Made by a program: the position numbers and the translations under genes. DNA of 64,000 nucleotides from Pseudophaeobacter profundi (GTDB lineage: Bacteria > Pseudomonadota > Alphaproteobacteria > Rhodobacterales > Rhodobacteraceae): NCBI RefSeq assembly GCF_029697505.1, contig NZ_JARJEF010000002.1, positions 124,001 through 188,000 of the forward strand, given 5' to 3'. Under the pieces are notes generated by a model. It ran no database searches. It was not told the origin of the DNA and saw nothing but the letters and a program-made list of their open reading frames with translations. Of the stretch, positions 1-9,119 are shown piece by piece. Numbering within the stretch: position 1 is the stretch's first letter; each line of letters opens with the position of its first letter.

Positions 1-1
1 C

Positions 2-532
2 GATCCACGCGCGGTTGAGAAAATGCAGGCCCGCCGCGCAGCCGGGTTTGAGGTGCTGATCCTCGCCGATCTTCCGCGTGAGGCGGCGCCACAGGATGCC
101 GAAACCGCCTTGCCCGTCTGGATGAAGAAGCTGCCGCAAGCGGTTGGGATCCTGGAAGGCGTCGAAACCGGGTTTCAGGGCAATCGTCCCTTGGCGGATC
201 AGGTGGTGGCCGTATTGGACAGCGCTGGCTACGGCATGGTGACCCAGAACAGTGGCTTGAATACGGTGCAGAAACTGGCGCTGCGCGATGGCATGCCTTC
301 GGGTGTGGTGTTCCGCGATTTTGACGGGGCAGGGCAAACCCCACGCGCCATTCGCCGCTTTCTTGATCAAGCGGCCTTTCGGGCGCGGCAGGAAGGCGCT
401 GTTATCATGCTGGGACGTTTGCGCGCGGACACGATATCGGCCCTGCTGCTCTGGGGGGTGCAGGATCGCGCAAATCAGGTGGGCCTTGTGCCGGTCTCGG
501 CGGGGCTCAAGGCGAACCTGACGTCGCAATAA
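2..532 (+). CDS. Divergent polysaccharide deacetylase (YibQ-like), C-terminal part
   Basis: The reading frame is open from the first bases of the window, so the gene is cut at its 5' end; only about 176 C-terminal residues are visible. The pattern AVGILEG, then a variable strand, then SGVVFRDFDG, followed by a helix with AFRARQEGAVIMLGR and a closing VPVSAG, matches the C-terminal half of the divergent polysaccharide deacetylase (NodB-like, YibQ/DUF610) family. Members are usually exported and thought to act on envelope glycans, but their substrate is not established. It converges on trpE and shares a bidirectional terminator with it. Family assignment is from pattern recall, and the catalytic N-terminal portion cannot be checked here. 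Confidence 0.7.
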   Translation, partial: DPRAVEKMQARRAAGFEVLILADLPREAAPQDAETALPVWMKKLPQAVGILEGVETGFQGNRPLADQVVAVLDSAGYGMVTQNSGLNTVQKLALRDGMPSGVVFRDFDGAGQTPRAIRRFLDQAAFRARQEGAVIMLGRLRADTISALLLWGVQDRANQVGLVPVSAGLKANLTSQ

Positions 533-562
533 GATCAGAAGTATCAGCCGGTAGCGGACATA

Positions 563-591
563 AAAAGGGCCTCAAAGTCTGAGGCCCTTTT
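563..591. terminator. Bidirectional rho-independent terminator
   Basis: A perfect 12-bp stem (AAAAGGGCCTCA / TGAGGCCCTTTT) with a 5-base loop lies between the converging YibQ-like gene and trpE. The A-run on one side and T-run on the other let it work in both directions. Confidence 0.85.
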
Positions 592-628
592 GGTGTTACA
601 GGTGCAGGTGCAGTGGCACGGGGGGCGG

Positions 629-2140
629 TCAGGTGTTGCCCTTACCGATAAAGCGGGCAGCATCGGCGGCTGCGCGCCGGATGGCATTGGATTTGTGCAC
701 CGTTTCCATAAACTCTGCCTCGGGGTCGCTGTCATAGACCACGCCGCCGCCCGCCTGCACATACAGGGTTTGATCCTTGATGATGGCGGTGCGTAGCGCG
801 ATACACATATCCATGTCGCCACCGGCCGAGAAATAGCCAACACCGCCGCCATAGACACCGCGTTTTTCCGGCTCCAGCTCGTCGATGATTTCCATCGCCC
901 GCACCTTTGGCGCGCCGGATACGGTACCCGCAGGCATGCCGGCAAAGAACGCATCCAGCGCGTCTTTGTCCTCGTGCAGTTCCCCCACCACATTGGAGAC
1001 GATATGCATCACATGGCTGTAGCGTTCGATAATGAATTGCTCGGTCGGGTGTACGGTGCCTATCTTGGCCACGCGGCCTGTATCGTTGCGGCCAAGATCC
1101 AGCAGCATCAGGTGCTCTGCCAGTTCCTTTTTGTCGGCCAGAAGATCCAGCTCGTTTGCCTTGTCCTCTTCCGGTGTCGCGCCACGCGGGCGGGTGCCGG
1201 CGATGGGGCGGATGGTGACCTCATTGCCAAAGACACGCACCAGAATTTCCGGGCTGGCACCAATCACCTGAAAATCGCCAAAATTGAAATAGAACATAAA
1301 GGGCGACGGGTTGGTGCGCCGCAGAGAGCGATAGAGCGCAAAGGGGGGCAGCGGGAAGTCCTGGCTCCAGCGTTGCGCCGGAACCACCTGGAAGATATCG
1401 CCTGCGCGGATGTAATCCTTGGCCTTTTCCACCGCTTCCATATAGCCGGATTTGGTGAAATTCGACACCGGCGGCGCCACCTCGCGGGCATCGCCCAGAT
1501 CGCGGGTTTCAGACGGCATGGCGCGTTCCAGATCACGCACCGCATCCATCACCCGTTCGGCGGCCTGGGCATAGGCGGCGCGGGCCGTCTGGCCGTCGCT
1601 GGCCCAGGCGGGGGATACCACTGTGACCTCTCCCTTGACGCCATCCAGCACAGCAATGACCGAGGGGCGAAGCATTAACGCATCGGGCAATTGCAGCGGG
1701 TCGGGGTTCACATTTGGCAGGTGTTCCACATGGCGCACCATGTCATAGCCAAGGTAGCCAAACAGACCCGCCGCCGCCTGTGGCATGTCTTCAGGCAGGT
1801 CGATTTTGCTCTCGGCCAGCAGGGCACGCAGATTGTCCAGCGGGTTGCCTTGCTGCGGCTCATAGGCCTCTGGGTCAAACCGGGCAGAGCGGTTCAGCTC
1901 TGACCGGGGGCCCTGGCTGCGCCAGACCAGATCCGGCTTCATGCCAATGATGGAATAGCGCCCGCGCACCTCGCCGCCAGTGACGGATTCCAGCATAAAG
2001 GCGTCTTTCTGGGCACCGGTCAGTTTCAGCATCAGCGACACAGGCGTGTCGAGATCTGCCGCCAGCCGGGTATAGACAACCTGGTTTTCCCCGGCGTCAT
2101 AGGCCCGGGCAAAGCTGTCAAATTCTGGGGTCAAAGCCAT
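629..2140 (-). CDS. trpE: Anthranilate synthase component I
   Basis: The 503-residue protein is the chorismate-using subunit of anthranilate synthase, the first step of tryptophan synthesis; it needs the TrpG amidotransferase, which is not in this window. The N-terminal domain carries a FMLES element like the tryptophan feedback site (LLES) of other TrpE proteins. The chorismate-binding domain shows LLDLGRNDTGRVA, PAGTVSGAPKVRAMEIID, and QAGGGVVYDSDPEAEF, all signatures of the family. Length is typical. The start lies 14 bases after the stop of the upstream PpiD-like gene, so the two are probably co-transcribed. No leader peptide or attenuator was seen. Confidence 0.95.
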   Translation of the reverse strand: MALTPEFDSFARAYDAGENQVVYTRLAADLDTPVSLMLKLTGAQKDAFMLESVTGGEVRGRYSIIGMKPDLVWRSQGPRSELNRSARFDPEAYEPQQGNPLDNLRALLAESKIDLPEDMPQAAAGLFGYLGYDMVRHVEHLPNVNPDPLQLPDALMLRPSVIAVLDGVKGEVTVVSPAWASDGQTARAAYAQAAERVMDAVRDLERAMPSETRDLGDAREVAPPVSNFTKSGYMEAVEKAKDYIRAGDIFQVVPAQRWSQDFPLPPFALYRSLRRTNPSPFMFYFNFGDFQVIGASPEILVRVFGNEVTIRPIAGTRPRGATPEEDKANELDLLADKKELAEHLMLLDLGRNDTGRVAKIGTVHPTEQFIIERYSHVMHIVSNVVGELHEDKDALDAFFAGMPAGTVSGAPKVRAMEIIDELEPEKRGVYGGGVGYFSAGGDMDMCIALRTAIIKDQTLYVQAGGGVVYDSDPEAEFMETVHKSNAIRRAAADAARFIGKGNT

Positions 2141-2154
2141 CTTGGCCGCCTCGC

Positions 2155-3996
2155 TTACTGGAAATTGGCCTGAACGGCATTTAGCGCCTGTTGATCAACG
2201 CGCGGCGCGGCGCGCAGCTGTGCATCGGCAACAAAGGCGGTGAACAGCGCCTCTGAAACCGCCTGATCAAGCTGAGTTCCCAGCGCATCCGCCATGAGCT
2301 GCATTTCTTCGCTGGTTTCCGTGGGCAGCACCGCATCAAGACGTACGATAACGGTGCTATCCTCGCCGGAGATCACCTTGAAATCACCGGGTTCCATGGT
2401 GAAAATCTGGTTCATCATATCGGCCGGTGTGTTGTCGAGATAGGCGGTGCGGGTCAGGCCAGTTTCGGTTTTGACCTCACTCTCTTCGGGGAAGGCACCC
2501 GCCTCCTTGGCGGCCAGCAAAAGCGCATCAGCCCGGGCCTGCAGCGCAGCCGCAGCACGGTCGGCATTCCAGGCATCCAGAACTTTTTGTTTTGCCGCTT
2601 CAAAAGGTTCGGGGCGTTCTGGCAGGATTTCGTCCAGGCGCAGGGCAAACAGGCTGCCATCGCCCAGGAATTCCGCCTCTGGGAAGTCCTCCAGTGTTAC
2701 CACGCTGGCAGCCGTACGAAAGTCTTCATAGGCGCTGATATCTTCGCCTGTTTCGCCGCTCCAGTTGATGCTTGCGACCTGCATGTCGCTTTCAGTTGCC
2801 AGGTCTTCCAGAGTGGCGCCACCGGCCAAGAGATCGTTGATCTCTTCGGCCTGCTGTTCGATCAAGCGGCGGGCGCGATCGGCTGCCAGTTCGTCGCGCA
2901 GCTCTGGCATTGCGTCTTCATAAGAGGTTACCCGCGCTTCAAGGTGACCATTGATCCGAAACAGGGCCGGCCCCAGATCCGTCGGGAGCGGGCCGACAAC
3001 TGTGCCCACTTCGGCAGCAAAAACACTGTCGGATGCCGCACCCAGGTCGCCGGTGGTGACATCGCCAAGATCAACATCGCTCAGCGCCAGACCGCGCCCA
3101 TCAACCAGGGCTTCAAAGGTGGTGCCGCCAACATCCAGCTGCGCCTTGGCCTCTGCGGCGCTTTGCTCATCGGCAAAAACCAGGCGTTCGACCAGGCGGC
3201 GTTCCGGCACCTGATACTGATCTGCCCGCTCGTCATAGAGCTTGCGCAGGGCAACCTCGTCGAGCTCGACGCTGTCCATGATCATTTCGGGGCTGAGGCG
3301 CGCATAGGTGATGCGCTTGGTTTCGGGCAGGGCAAAGCGCGCCTGGTTGTCATCGTAGTAGGATTGCAGTTCTGCATCGGTGGGCATCACCTGAGTCAGG
3401 GCAACCTGATCGGCAGATAGCTGAACATAGGAAAAGCTGCGGCGGGCACCGATATAGTTGGTCAGCGTGTCGGTGAGCGTCTGGGGCATTTTTGCGCCAA
3501 CCACGATGGCCCCTTGGACCAGGGTGCGGGCAGATTCGCGGCGCAGGTCAGCCTCAAAGTCCTTTTCGTTCAGGTTTACGTTCTGCAGGGCAAAACTATA
3601 GGCCTGCCGGTCAAACTTGCCGCTGGCGTCCTGAAAGGCTGGGATCTCGGCCAGTTCCTGGCGCAGGTTTTCGTCGCCAATGGAAATGCCAAGGTTCTTG
3701 ACCTCGTTGTCTATGGCGGCAATCGAGATCAGGCGCTGTAGAACAACCCGGTCCAGACCAAAGGCAGCCATTTGGGCAATGGTAAGCGACTGACCGCCCT
3801 GCGCCTGCAAAGCGCGCTGTTCGCGCTGCAATTCCCGCAGGTAGGCATCAACGCTGACTTCTTCGTCGCCGACCTGGGCGATCGAAGACATGGAGCTGTT
3901 GAAATTCACCGCACCAAAGCCGGCAAGGCCGATGATCAGCAAACCCATGAGGATCCAAACAAAGGTATTGGATAGTTTCTTAATGCCTGTGGCCAT
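2155..3996 (-). CDS. PpiD-like membrane-anchored peptidyl-prolyl isomerase / foldase
   Basis: A 613-residue protein with a short cytoplasmic start, one membrane helix at about residues 11-31 (FVWILMGLLIIGLAGFGAV) and a long periplasmic part. The region after the helix fits the SurA_N fold (MAAFGLDRVVLQRLI, followed by PAFQDASGKFDRQAY). The middle contains a degenerate parvulin-type rotamase module around residues 240-360. Such proteins help outer membrane and exported proteins fold at the exit of the Sec translocon. It is the first gene of a minus-strand pair with trpE. Whether the parvulin domain is catalytically active cannot be judged, since PpiD homologues often have an inactive one. Confidence 0.88.
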   Translation of the reverse strand: MATGIKKLSNTFVWILMGLLIIGLAGFGAVNFNSSMSSIAQVGDEEVSVDAYLRELQREQRALQAQGGQSLTIAQMAAFGLDRVVLQRLISIAAIDNEVKNLGISIGDENLRQELAEIPAFQDASGKFDRQAYSFALQNVNLNEKDFEADLRRESARTLVQGAIVVGAKMPQTLTDTLTNYIGARRSFSYVQLSADQVALTQVMPTDAELQSYYDDNQARFALPETKRITYARLSPEMIMDSVELDEVALRKLYDERADQYQVPERRLVERLVFADEQSAAEAKAQLDVGGTTFEALVDGRGLALSDVDLGDVTTGDLGAASDSVFAAEVGTVVGPLPTDLGPALFRINGHLEARVTSYEDAMPELRDELAADRARRLIEQQAEEINDLLAGGATLEDLATESDMQVASINWSGETGEDISAYEDFRTAASVVTLEDFPEAEFLGDGSLFALRLDEILPERPEPFEAAKQKVLDAWNADRAAAALQARADALLLAAKEAGAFPEESEVKTETGLTRTAYLDNTPADMMNQIFTMEPGDFKVISGEDSTVIVRLDAVLPTETSEEMQLMADALGTQLDQAVSEALFTAFVADAQLRAAPRVDQQALNAVQANFQ

Positions 3997-4251
3997 GCTG
4001 CCCTCTTTAACTTCGCTTTCGGGGGGAGGTGCCGGGATGTCGTGTCCGGGGCTCCCTGCTTAATAGATGTTCCTGCCTTGCATACGCTGCTGCCCCAAGC
4101 GGGGCAAGATCCTCTGCCCGCTCAAAGGCTTGATTGCTGGGCTTTGTCGGGTCATGGTGCATGTCGGGCCGGGGTTCTGCGCCCCCGCACGGTGTCCGGC
4201 CGATACCCGCGTGGGGCAATGGCTTGGGGCGGGCGGATGTCAGGGCGGGTC

Positions 4252-5427
4252 TCAGGGCTGAAACTGGCTCAGCCGGGAAAAGAGTTCACCAATGCCTGCG
4301 GCATCGACATTGGCAAAGGCAATGCGGAACTGTCGTTCGGCGGATTGGTCGCCTTCGGGCATGAACATGGTGCCGGGCAGCATCAAGATAGAGGCCTCGG
4401 TGACCAGTTTCTGGGCGATCTGTGACGCCGGCAGATCAAAGGGATGTTCGACATAGGCAAAATAGGCACCACACCCCAACAACCGCCACCCGCGCGAGGC
4501 GAGTAGCGGGAAAGCGTCAAGAATTGCCTGCTTGCGGTCCAAGATTTCGGCGCGCTCACCAGCGAGCCAGTTTTGAAGGTTGTGAATTCCCCACTGCGCC
4601 CCGATCTGTCCCAGCTGCGACGGGCAGATGGTTACTGTATCCAAAAATTTTTCCATTTCGAACAACCGTGCCGGTGCTGCGGCAATGGCGCCAACCCGGT
4701 GACCGGTCAGGCGATAGGCCTTGGAAAAGGAATAGAGGTGGATCAGGGTCTGATCCCAGTCTGTCTGCTGAAACAGTGTATGCGGCGGCCCGGAGCGGCT
4801 GTCGAAATCGCGGTAGGTCTCATCCACGATCAAGGCCAGCCCGCGCGACTGTGCCAGATCAAAATACGCCCGCAGTAGGCCTTCGGGGTATTCCGCCCCG
4901 GTTGGGTTGTTGGGCGTCACCAACAGTATCGCTTTCGTGCGGGGCGTAATCAGGGCCTCGGCCGCAGCCGGGGCGGGCAGCATGTCATCGCCAACCTGCA
5001 GCGGGCGGGCGGTGACGCCGCTTAGGTCCAGCCACATCTTGTGGTTGAAGTACCAGGGCACTGGAATGATCACCTCATCGCCTTCACCGCAGAGCGCGGC
5101 AATGGTGGCGGCAAAGGCCTGGTTGCACCCCGAGGTGATGCCGATCTGAGCGGGCGAAACCGTGGCACCGTAGTGTGAAGACATCTGTTCAGCCAGGGCG
5201 CTGCGCAGGCCGTCACGCCCCAGCACGGGACCATAGAGATGTGCGTCATCCTGGTTGAGCGCCGCCTCGGCCAGGGCCTGGCGCAGCCCCAGCGGTGGCG
5301 GATCAGCCGGGGCGGCCTGGCTTACATTCAACAGCGGGCGGTCATCCGGGAAGGTGACGCCGGCAACCCAGCGACGGGATTCGACGATGGGAGAGAGGAA
5401 GGTTGCCTCTGTGCGCGATGTGATCAT
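4252..5427 (-). CDS. Class I/II pyridoxal-phosphate aminotransferase
   Basis: A 391-residue fold-type I aminotransferase. The PLP lysine lies in SFSKAYRLTGHRVG, the cofactor-binding aspartate in LIVDETYRDF, and the LVTPNNPTGAEYP loop and C-terminal QFRIAFANVD arginine region are present. Substrate cannot be assigned; family members act on aspartate, aromatic or other amino acids. The frame extends upstream to 5571, but the ATG at 5427 is preferred because an AGGAG Shine-Dalgarno lies at 5433-5437 and the sequence before it has no family features. It is a single gene between ppiD and gpt. Confidence 0.88.
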   Translation of the reverse strand: MITSRTEATFLSPIVESRRWVAGVTFPDDRPLLNVSQAAPADPPPLGLRQALAEAALNQDDAHLYGPVLGRDGLRSALAEQMSSHYGATVSPAQIGITSGCNQAFAATIAALCGEGDEVIIPVPWYFNHKMWLDLSGVTARPLQVGDDMLPAPAAAEALITPRTKAILLVTPNNPTGAEYPEGLLRAYFDLAQSRGLALIVDETYRDFDSRSGPPHTLFQQTDWDQTLIHLYSFSKAYRLTGHRVGAIAAAPARLFEMEKFLDTVTICPSQLGQIGAQWGIHNLQNWLAGERAEILDRKQAILDAFPLLASRGWRLLGCGAYFAYVEHPFDLPASQIAQKLVTEASILMLPGTMFMPEGDQSAERQFRIAFANVDAAGIGELFSRLSQFQP

Positions 5428-5580
5428 GCCCACTCCTGTTGGTCTTGTGGTGATTTGCTGCAGAATTGGTAGGGGCTTGCCGGGGGGATGGCAATCACTT
5501 GTCACAGATCCACTGGCCGGGTGCGCAGCCTTTGGCGGGGATCCGCATTGATCCAAATCGACCGGGCGCATCGCACCGCA

Positions 5581-5612
5581 AAAAAACGCGCCCTGGACAA
5601 GAGAGCGCGTTT
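5581..5612 (-). terminator. Rho-independent terminator after gpt
   Basis: An 8-bp stem AAACGCGC / GCGCGTTT is followed on the minus strand by a run of six T, 30 bases past the gpt stop. Confidence 0.75.
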
Positions 5613-5641
5613 GGGTCGTTTCGGATGTGTTTGGTCAGGCC

Positions 5642-6172
5642 TTAGTCGGTGCCGCGATAGGGTTCGACATATTGCAGAGCCATATCCCAGGGGAAAAAGA
5701 TCCATGTATCCTGGCTCACACCGGTGATGAAGGTGTCCACCTGCGGCTCACCCTGAGGTTTCGCATAGACGGTGGCAAAATGCGCCTGCGGATAGAGGTC
5801 GCGCACCAGTTCCAGGGTTTTGCCAGAATCGACCAGATCGTCGACAATCAGAATGCCGGTGCCATCGCCCATCATGTCCGCATCGGGGCTTTTCAGCACC
5901 TCAGCTTCACGGCGCTGATCGGCCTTGCCGCCGCCAGAATGGTAGGACTTGACGCTGATCGTGTCGACGGTGCGAATGTCCAACTCGCGGGCGACGATCA
6001 TGGCTGGGGCCATGCCACCACGGGTGATCGCCACAACGGCGCGCCAGTGGCCATCATCGGGACCCTGCCCATCCAGTCGCCATGCCAGCGCCCGGCTGTC
6101 ACGGTGGATCTGGTCCCAGGAGATGTGAAACCCTTTTTCATGGGGCAGGCGGCTTGTATCCTTGGTGCTCAT
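5642..6172 (-). CDS. gpt: Xanthine phosphoribosyltransferase
   Basis: A 176-residue type I phosphoribosyltransferase that makes XMP (and GMP) from xanthine or guanine and PRPP, for purine salvage. The PRPP-binding motif [14 protein letters not shown] is intact, and the loop after [13 protein letters not shown] is the characteristic PPi-binding turn. The C-terminal [12 protein letters not shown] stretch matches the base-binding tail of Gpt-type enzymes rather than Hpt. The start is 6 bases after the fabI stop, so it is likely translated from the fabI transcript. A terminator follows. Confidence 0.93.
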   Translation of the reverse strand: MSTKDTSRLPHEKGFHISWDQIHRDSRALAWRLDGQGPDDGHWRAVVAITRGGMAPAMIVARELDIRTVDTISVKSYHSGGGKADQRREAEVLKSPDADMMGDGTGILIVDDLVDSGKTLELVRDLYPQAHFATVYAKPQGEPQVDTFITGVSQDTWIFFPWDMALQYVEPYRGTD

Positions 6173-6178
6173 CTCGGG

Positions 6179-6985
6179 TCAGCCTTTCTCGATGTCCGGG
6201 GCGTCCACGGCCTTCATGCCGACCACATGATAACCCGCATCCACGTGCAGATTCTCACCGGTCACGCCAGAGGCAAGATCCGACAGCAGGTAGAGCGCGG
6301 ATTTCCCCACGTCACCGGTGGTCACGTTGCGGCGTAGCGGTGAATTATACTCGTTCCATTTCATGATATAACGGAAATCGCCAATACCAGAGGCCGCAAG
6401 GGTCTTGATCGGACCGGCGGAAATTGCGTTGACGCGAATGCCATCCTTGCCCAGATCTTCGGCCAGATATTTGACCGAGGCCTCTAGCGCGGCCTTGGCA
6501 ACGCCCATGACATTATAATGTGGCATAACCTGCTCAGCGCCATAATAGGTCAGGGTCAGCATAGAGCCGCCCGCATCCATCATCTTTTCGGCCCTCCGCG
6601 CGATGGCGGTAAAGGAATAGACCGAAATATCCATGGTCATCTGGAAGTTTGCGCGGCTGGTGTCGACATAGCGGCCCCGCAGTTCGCTCTTGTCGGAAAA
6701 GCCAATGGCGTGCACGACAAAGTCCAGTTTGCCCCATTTTTCTTCGAGCGCGACAAACAATTCATCCATCGAGGCCTCATCCGAGACATCGCAGGGCAGA
6801 ACGATATCGCTGCCCAGTTGTTCTGCCAGCGGCAGGACGCGTTTTTTCAGCGCATCCCCCTGGTAAGAAAAGGCCAGTTCGGCACCGGCCTCGGCACAGG
6901 CCTTGGCGATCCCCCAGGCAATCGATTTGTCATTGGCCAAGCCCATGATCAGACCGCGCTTGCCGGTCATCAGTTGATTAGACAT
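6179..6985 (-). CDS. fabI: Enoyl-[acyl-carrier-protein] reductase (NADH), FabI type
   Basis: A 268-residue short-chain dehydrogenase-like enzyme that performs the last reduction of each fatty acid elongation cycle. It has the FabI version of the nucleotide fold (GLIMGLANDKSIAWGIAKA rather than TGxxxGIG) and the catalytic Tyr/Tyr/Lys set in LTYYGAEQVMPHYNVMGVAK, matching Tyr146, Tyr156 and Lys163 of the E. coli protein. The C-terminal LYLLSDLASGVTGENLHVDAGYHVVGM is also typical. Its product family is the target of triclosan. It heads a minus-strand pair with gpt. Confidence 0.96.
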   Translation of the reverse strand: MSNQLMTGKRGLIMGLANDKSIAWGIAKACAEAGAELAFSYQGDALKKRVLPLAEQLGSDIVLPCDVSDEASMDELFVALEEKWGKLDFVVHAIGFSDKSELRGRYVDTSRANFQMTMDISVYSFTAIARRAEKMMDAGGSMLTLTYYGAEQVMPHYNVMGVAKAALEASVKYLAEDLGKDGIRVNAISAGPIKTLAASGIGDFRYIMKWNEYNSPLRRNVTTGDVGKSALYLLSDLASGVTGENLHVDAGYHVVGMKAVDAPDIEKG

Positions 6986-7171
6986 TCAGGTTCTCCGCCT
7001 GTGATCCGTGAAGTTAAAGACGTTTAATATGCCGCGGCGTTTGCTTCAAGGGGCGACCTTGAATGATCGTACAAGCCTTACCATATGCGCGGGGGCTGGT
7101 TCTGCCCGAGGCCCCTTGCCGATCCCTGGGGGGCTGCCTAATGTGGCGCAAGTTTCAGACAGGAGGTTGTA

Positions 7172-7777
7172 TTGAGTGAACGTTCAGGGCTGTTTGCCGG
7201 AAATGACCCCTTTGCCATTGCGCGCACTTGGTTGGCGGACGCCGAGAAAACCGAAGTGAACGACCCCAATGCCATCGCCTTGGCCACGGTGGATGCCGAT
7301 GGTCTGCCCAATGCCCGTATGGTCTTGTTGAAAGACATCGAGGCCTCGGCTTTTGTTTTCTACACCAACTATGAAAGCGCCAAGGCGCAGGAGTTGGACA
7401 GCGCTGGCAAGGCCGCCTTTGTGATGCACTGGAAATCGCTGCGCCGACAGATTCGGGTGCGTGGCGATATTCGTCGGGAAGAGGGGCCAAAGGCGGATGA
7501 ATACTATGCGTCGCGCTCTCTCAAGAGCCGCCTGGGCGCCTGGGCCTCAAAACAATCGCGGCCGCTGGACAGTCGCGCCAGCCTCATGGCCGAAGTGGCC
7601 AAGGTCACTGCAAGCAAGGGGCCGAATCCGCCGCGCCCGCCATTTTGGGGGGGCTACCGGATCACCCCGGTCGAGATTGAGTTCTGGGCGGATGGGGCGT
7701 TTCGCCTGCATGATCGTTTTGTATGGCGGCGTAGTAGCGAACAGGACGATTGGTCGGTTTCGCGCCTTAATCCTTAA
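7172..7777 (+). CDS. pdxH: Pyridoxamine/pyridoxine 5'-phosphate oxidase
   Basis: A 201-residue FMN enzyme that oxidises pyridoxine or pyridoxamine 5'-phosphate to pyridoxal 5'-phosphate. The FMN site is seen in [18 protein letters not shown] and [13 protein letters not shown], and the C-terminal WSVSRLNP is the family's PLP-binding ending. It starts at a TTG; the choice is supported by a strong AGGAGG at 7161-7166, 5 bases upstream, and by alignment of the first helix with relatives. It is divergent from fabI. Confidence 0.95.
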   Translation: MSERSGLFAGNDPFAIARTWLADAEKTEVNDPNAIALATVDADGLPNARMVLLKDIEASAFVFYTNYESAKAQELDSAGKAAFVMHWKSLRRQIRVRGDIRREEGPKADEYYASRSLKSRLGAWASKQSRPLDSRASLMAEVAKVTASKGPNPPRPPFWGGYRITPVEIEFWADGAFRLHDRFVWRRSSEQDDWSVSRLNP

Positions 7778-7896
7778 GCTTTTGATGTCAAAAATAGCAC
7801 TTTTCTTACAACTGAGAGGATTTTTGCTTGAACTTGGTTGGTGAAATCGCGCATCACGCTGGCAAGAAAATGAAAAAGACGCAGTGGAAAAGTTAA

Positions 7897-8439
7897 GTGG
7901 CAGAAGATCTGAGCAGCCTCCAGCACATCCAAGGCCTTGTTAAATGGTTTGACCCCACCAAGGGGTTTGGTTTTGTTGTGTCCGATCTGGGCGGCCCTGA
8001 TATTTTGCTGCATGTGAATGTACTTCGTAATTTTGGACAGAGTTCGGTTGCGGATGGAACCCGTATCGAAATCGTCACCCATAACACCGATCGTGGTGTT
8101 CAGGCGGTTGAGGTTCTGGCCATTCACCCGCCGGAGCGGGAAGATGTCCCGGTGCTGAGTGATTTTGCCGAGCTGGATCTGACGGACCTGCAGGCCAAAC
8201 CATTGGAACCCGCACGGGTGAAATGGTTTAATAAAGGCAAGGGCTTTGGCTTCGCCAATATATTTGGTCGCAGCGAAGATATCTTTCTGCATGTCGAAGT
8301 GCTGCGCCAGTCGGGGTTGGCCGATCTGCAACCCGGAGAAGCCCTGGCAATCCGGGTGATCGATGGCAAGCGGGGGCAGATGGCCACCGAAGTTCAGGCC
8401 TGGGAAGCTGCCATACCTTGCAGCGATCAGGCAGGCTGA
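7897..8439 (+). CDS. Two-domain cold-shock (CSD) protein
   Basis: A 180-residue protein made of two cold-shock domains. Domain 1 (about residues 8-72) has VKWFDPTKGFGFV and DILLHV; domain 2 (about 107-172) has VKWFNKGKGFGFA and DIFLHV, so both RNP1 and RNP2 single-strand nucleic-acid binding motifs are duplicated. Ordinary CspA proteins have one domain of about 70 residues. The start is GTG directly after an in-frame TAA at 7894-7896, so no earlier start is possible, and its ribosome binding site is weak. The DUF192 gene follows within 5 bases. Probable role: RNA chaperone or anti-termination; target unknown. Confidence 0.93.
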   Translation: MAEDLSSLQHIQGLVKWFDPTKGFGFVVSDLGGPDILLHVNVLRNFGQSSVADGTRIEIVTHNTDRGVQAVEVLAIHPPEREDVPVLSDFAELDLTDLQAKPLEPARVKWFNKGKGFGFANIFGRSEDIFLHVEVLRQSGLADLQPGEALAIRVIDGKRGQMATEVQAWEAAIPCSDQAG

Positions 8440-8443
8440 TCCG

Positions 8444-8932
8444 ATGACGCGACCGAGAGCTTCTCTCGTCGCACCGGCCCTGGCCCTGATTCTTGGCCTG
8501 GGCCTTCCCCTTTCCGCCCAGGCAGAGACCTGCCGCCCAGAACGGATTGAGCTGCGCGGCAGCTGGGGACAAACCTCCTTTCATATAGAAATCGCCGATG
8601 ACGAAGCGGAACGCGCCCGTGGCTTGATGTTTCGCGAGTCGCTGCCCCGTGGGGCTGGCATGCTGTTTGTCTATCCAAAGCCGCAGCGCGCTGCCTTTTG
8701 GATGAAGAACACCCTTATTCCGCTTGATATTATCTTTCTGGATCAAACCGGCCAGGTGACCGGGATCCAGGCCAATGCGATTCCCGGTGATCTAACCCCG
8801 CTTCCGGGCGGGGATCAGGTCTTTGCGGTGTTGGAAATCAACGCGGGTTTGGCGGCGCGATACGGCATTTCTATGGGTACAGAGGTGCGCCACAAAGTTT
8901 TTTCAAAAACTGGCCCAATTTGGCCTTGTTAG
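8444..8932 (+). CDS. Exported DUF192 family protein
   Basis: A 162-residue protein with a signal peptide (positive start, hydrophobic core LALILGLGLPLSAQA, cleavage expected after AQA). The mature part has the DUF192 hallmarks: FHIEIADDEAERARGLMFRE, GMLFVYP, FWMKNTLIPLDIIFLD, and a closing EINAGLAARYGI. The function of the family is not established. The ATG at 8444 is preferred over an earlier in-frame ATG because it opens the signal peptide. It lies just after the cold-shock gene and is probably in the same transcript. Confidence 0.9.
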   Translation: MTRPRASLVAPALALILGLGLPLSAQAETCRPERIELRGSWGQTSFHIEIADDEAERARGLMFRESLPRGAGMLFVYPKPQRAAFWMKNTLIPLDIIFLDQTGQVTGIQANAIPGDLTPLPGGDQVFAVLEINAGLAARYGISMGTEVRHKVFSKTGPIWPC

Positions 8933-8976
8933 GGGTTTTCAAATCCATTCACTGGCGTTAGGAACAGCGCACGGTT

Positions 8977-9053
8977 CGGGGCGTGGCGCAGTCTGGTAGC
9001 GCACCTGTTTTGGGTACAGGGGGTCGTGAGTTCGAATCTCGCCGCCCCGACCA
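8977..9053 (+). tRNA. tRNA-Pro (anticodon TGG)
   Basis: A 77-nt cloverleaf beginning CGGGGCG and ending CGCCCCG-A-CCA, with the CCA encoded. The anticodon stem CCTGT/ACAGG encloses a loop with TGG at 9011-9013. The T-arm GTTCGAATC is standard. Confidence 0.97.
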
Positions 9054-9089
9054 CTTTCAAAGAAAACCCAATGTTTCTTTGATGTTCTC

Positions 9090-9119
9090 GCGAGAGGCCA
9101 GGATATCCTGGCCCCTCGC
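9090..9119. repeat. Palindrome downstream of tRNA-Pro
   Basis: An 18-bp perfect palindrome at 9096-9113 (GGCCAGGATATCCTGGCC) is extended after one mismatch by GCGAG/CTCGC. There is no T-run, so it is not a classic terminator; it may fold in the 3' trailer of the tRNA transcript or bind a protein. Confidence 0.5.
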
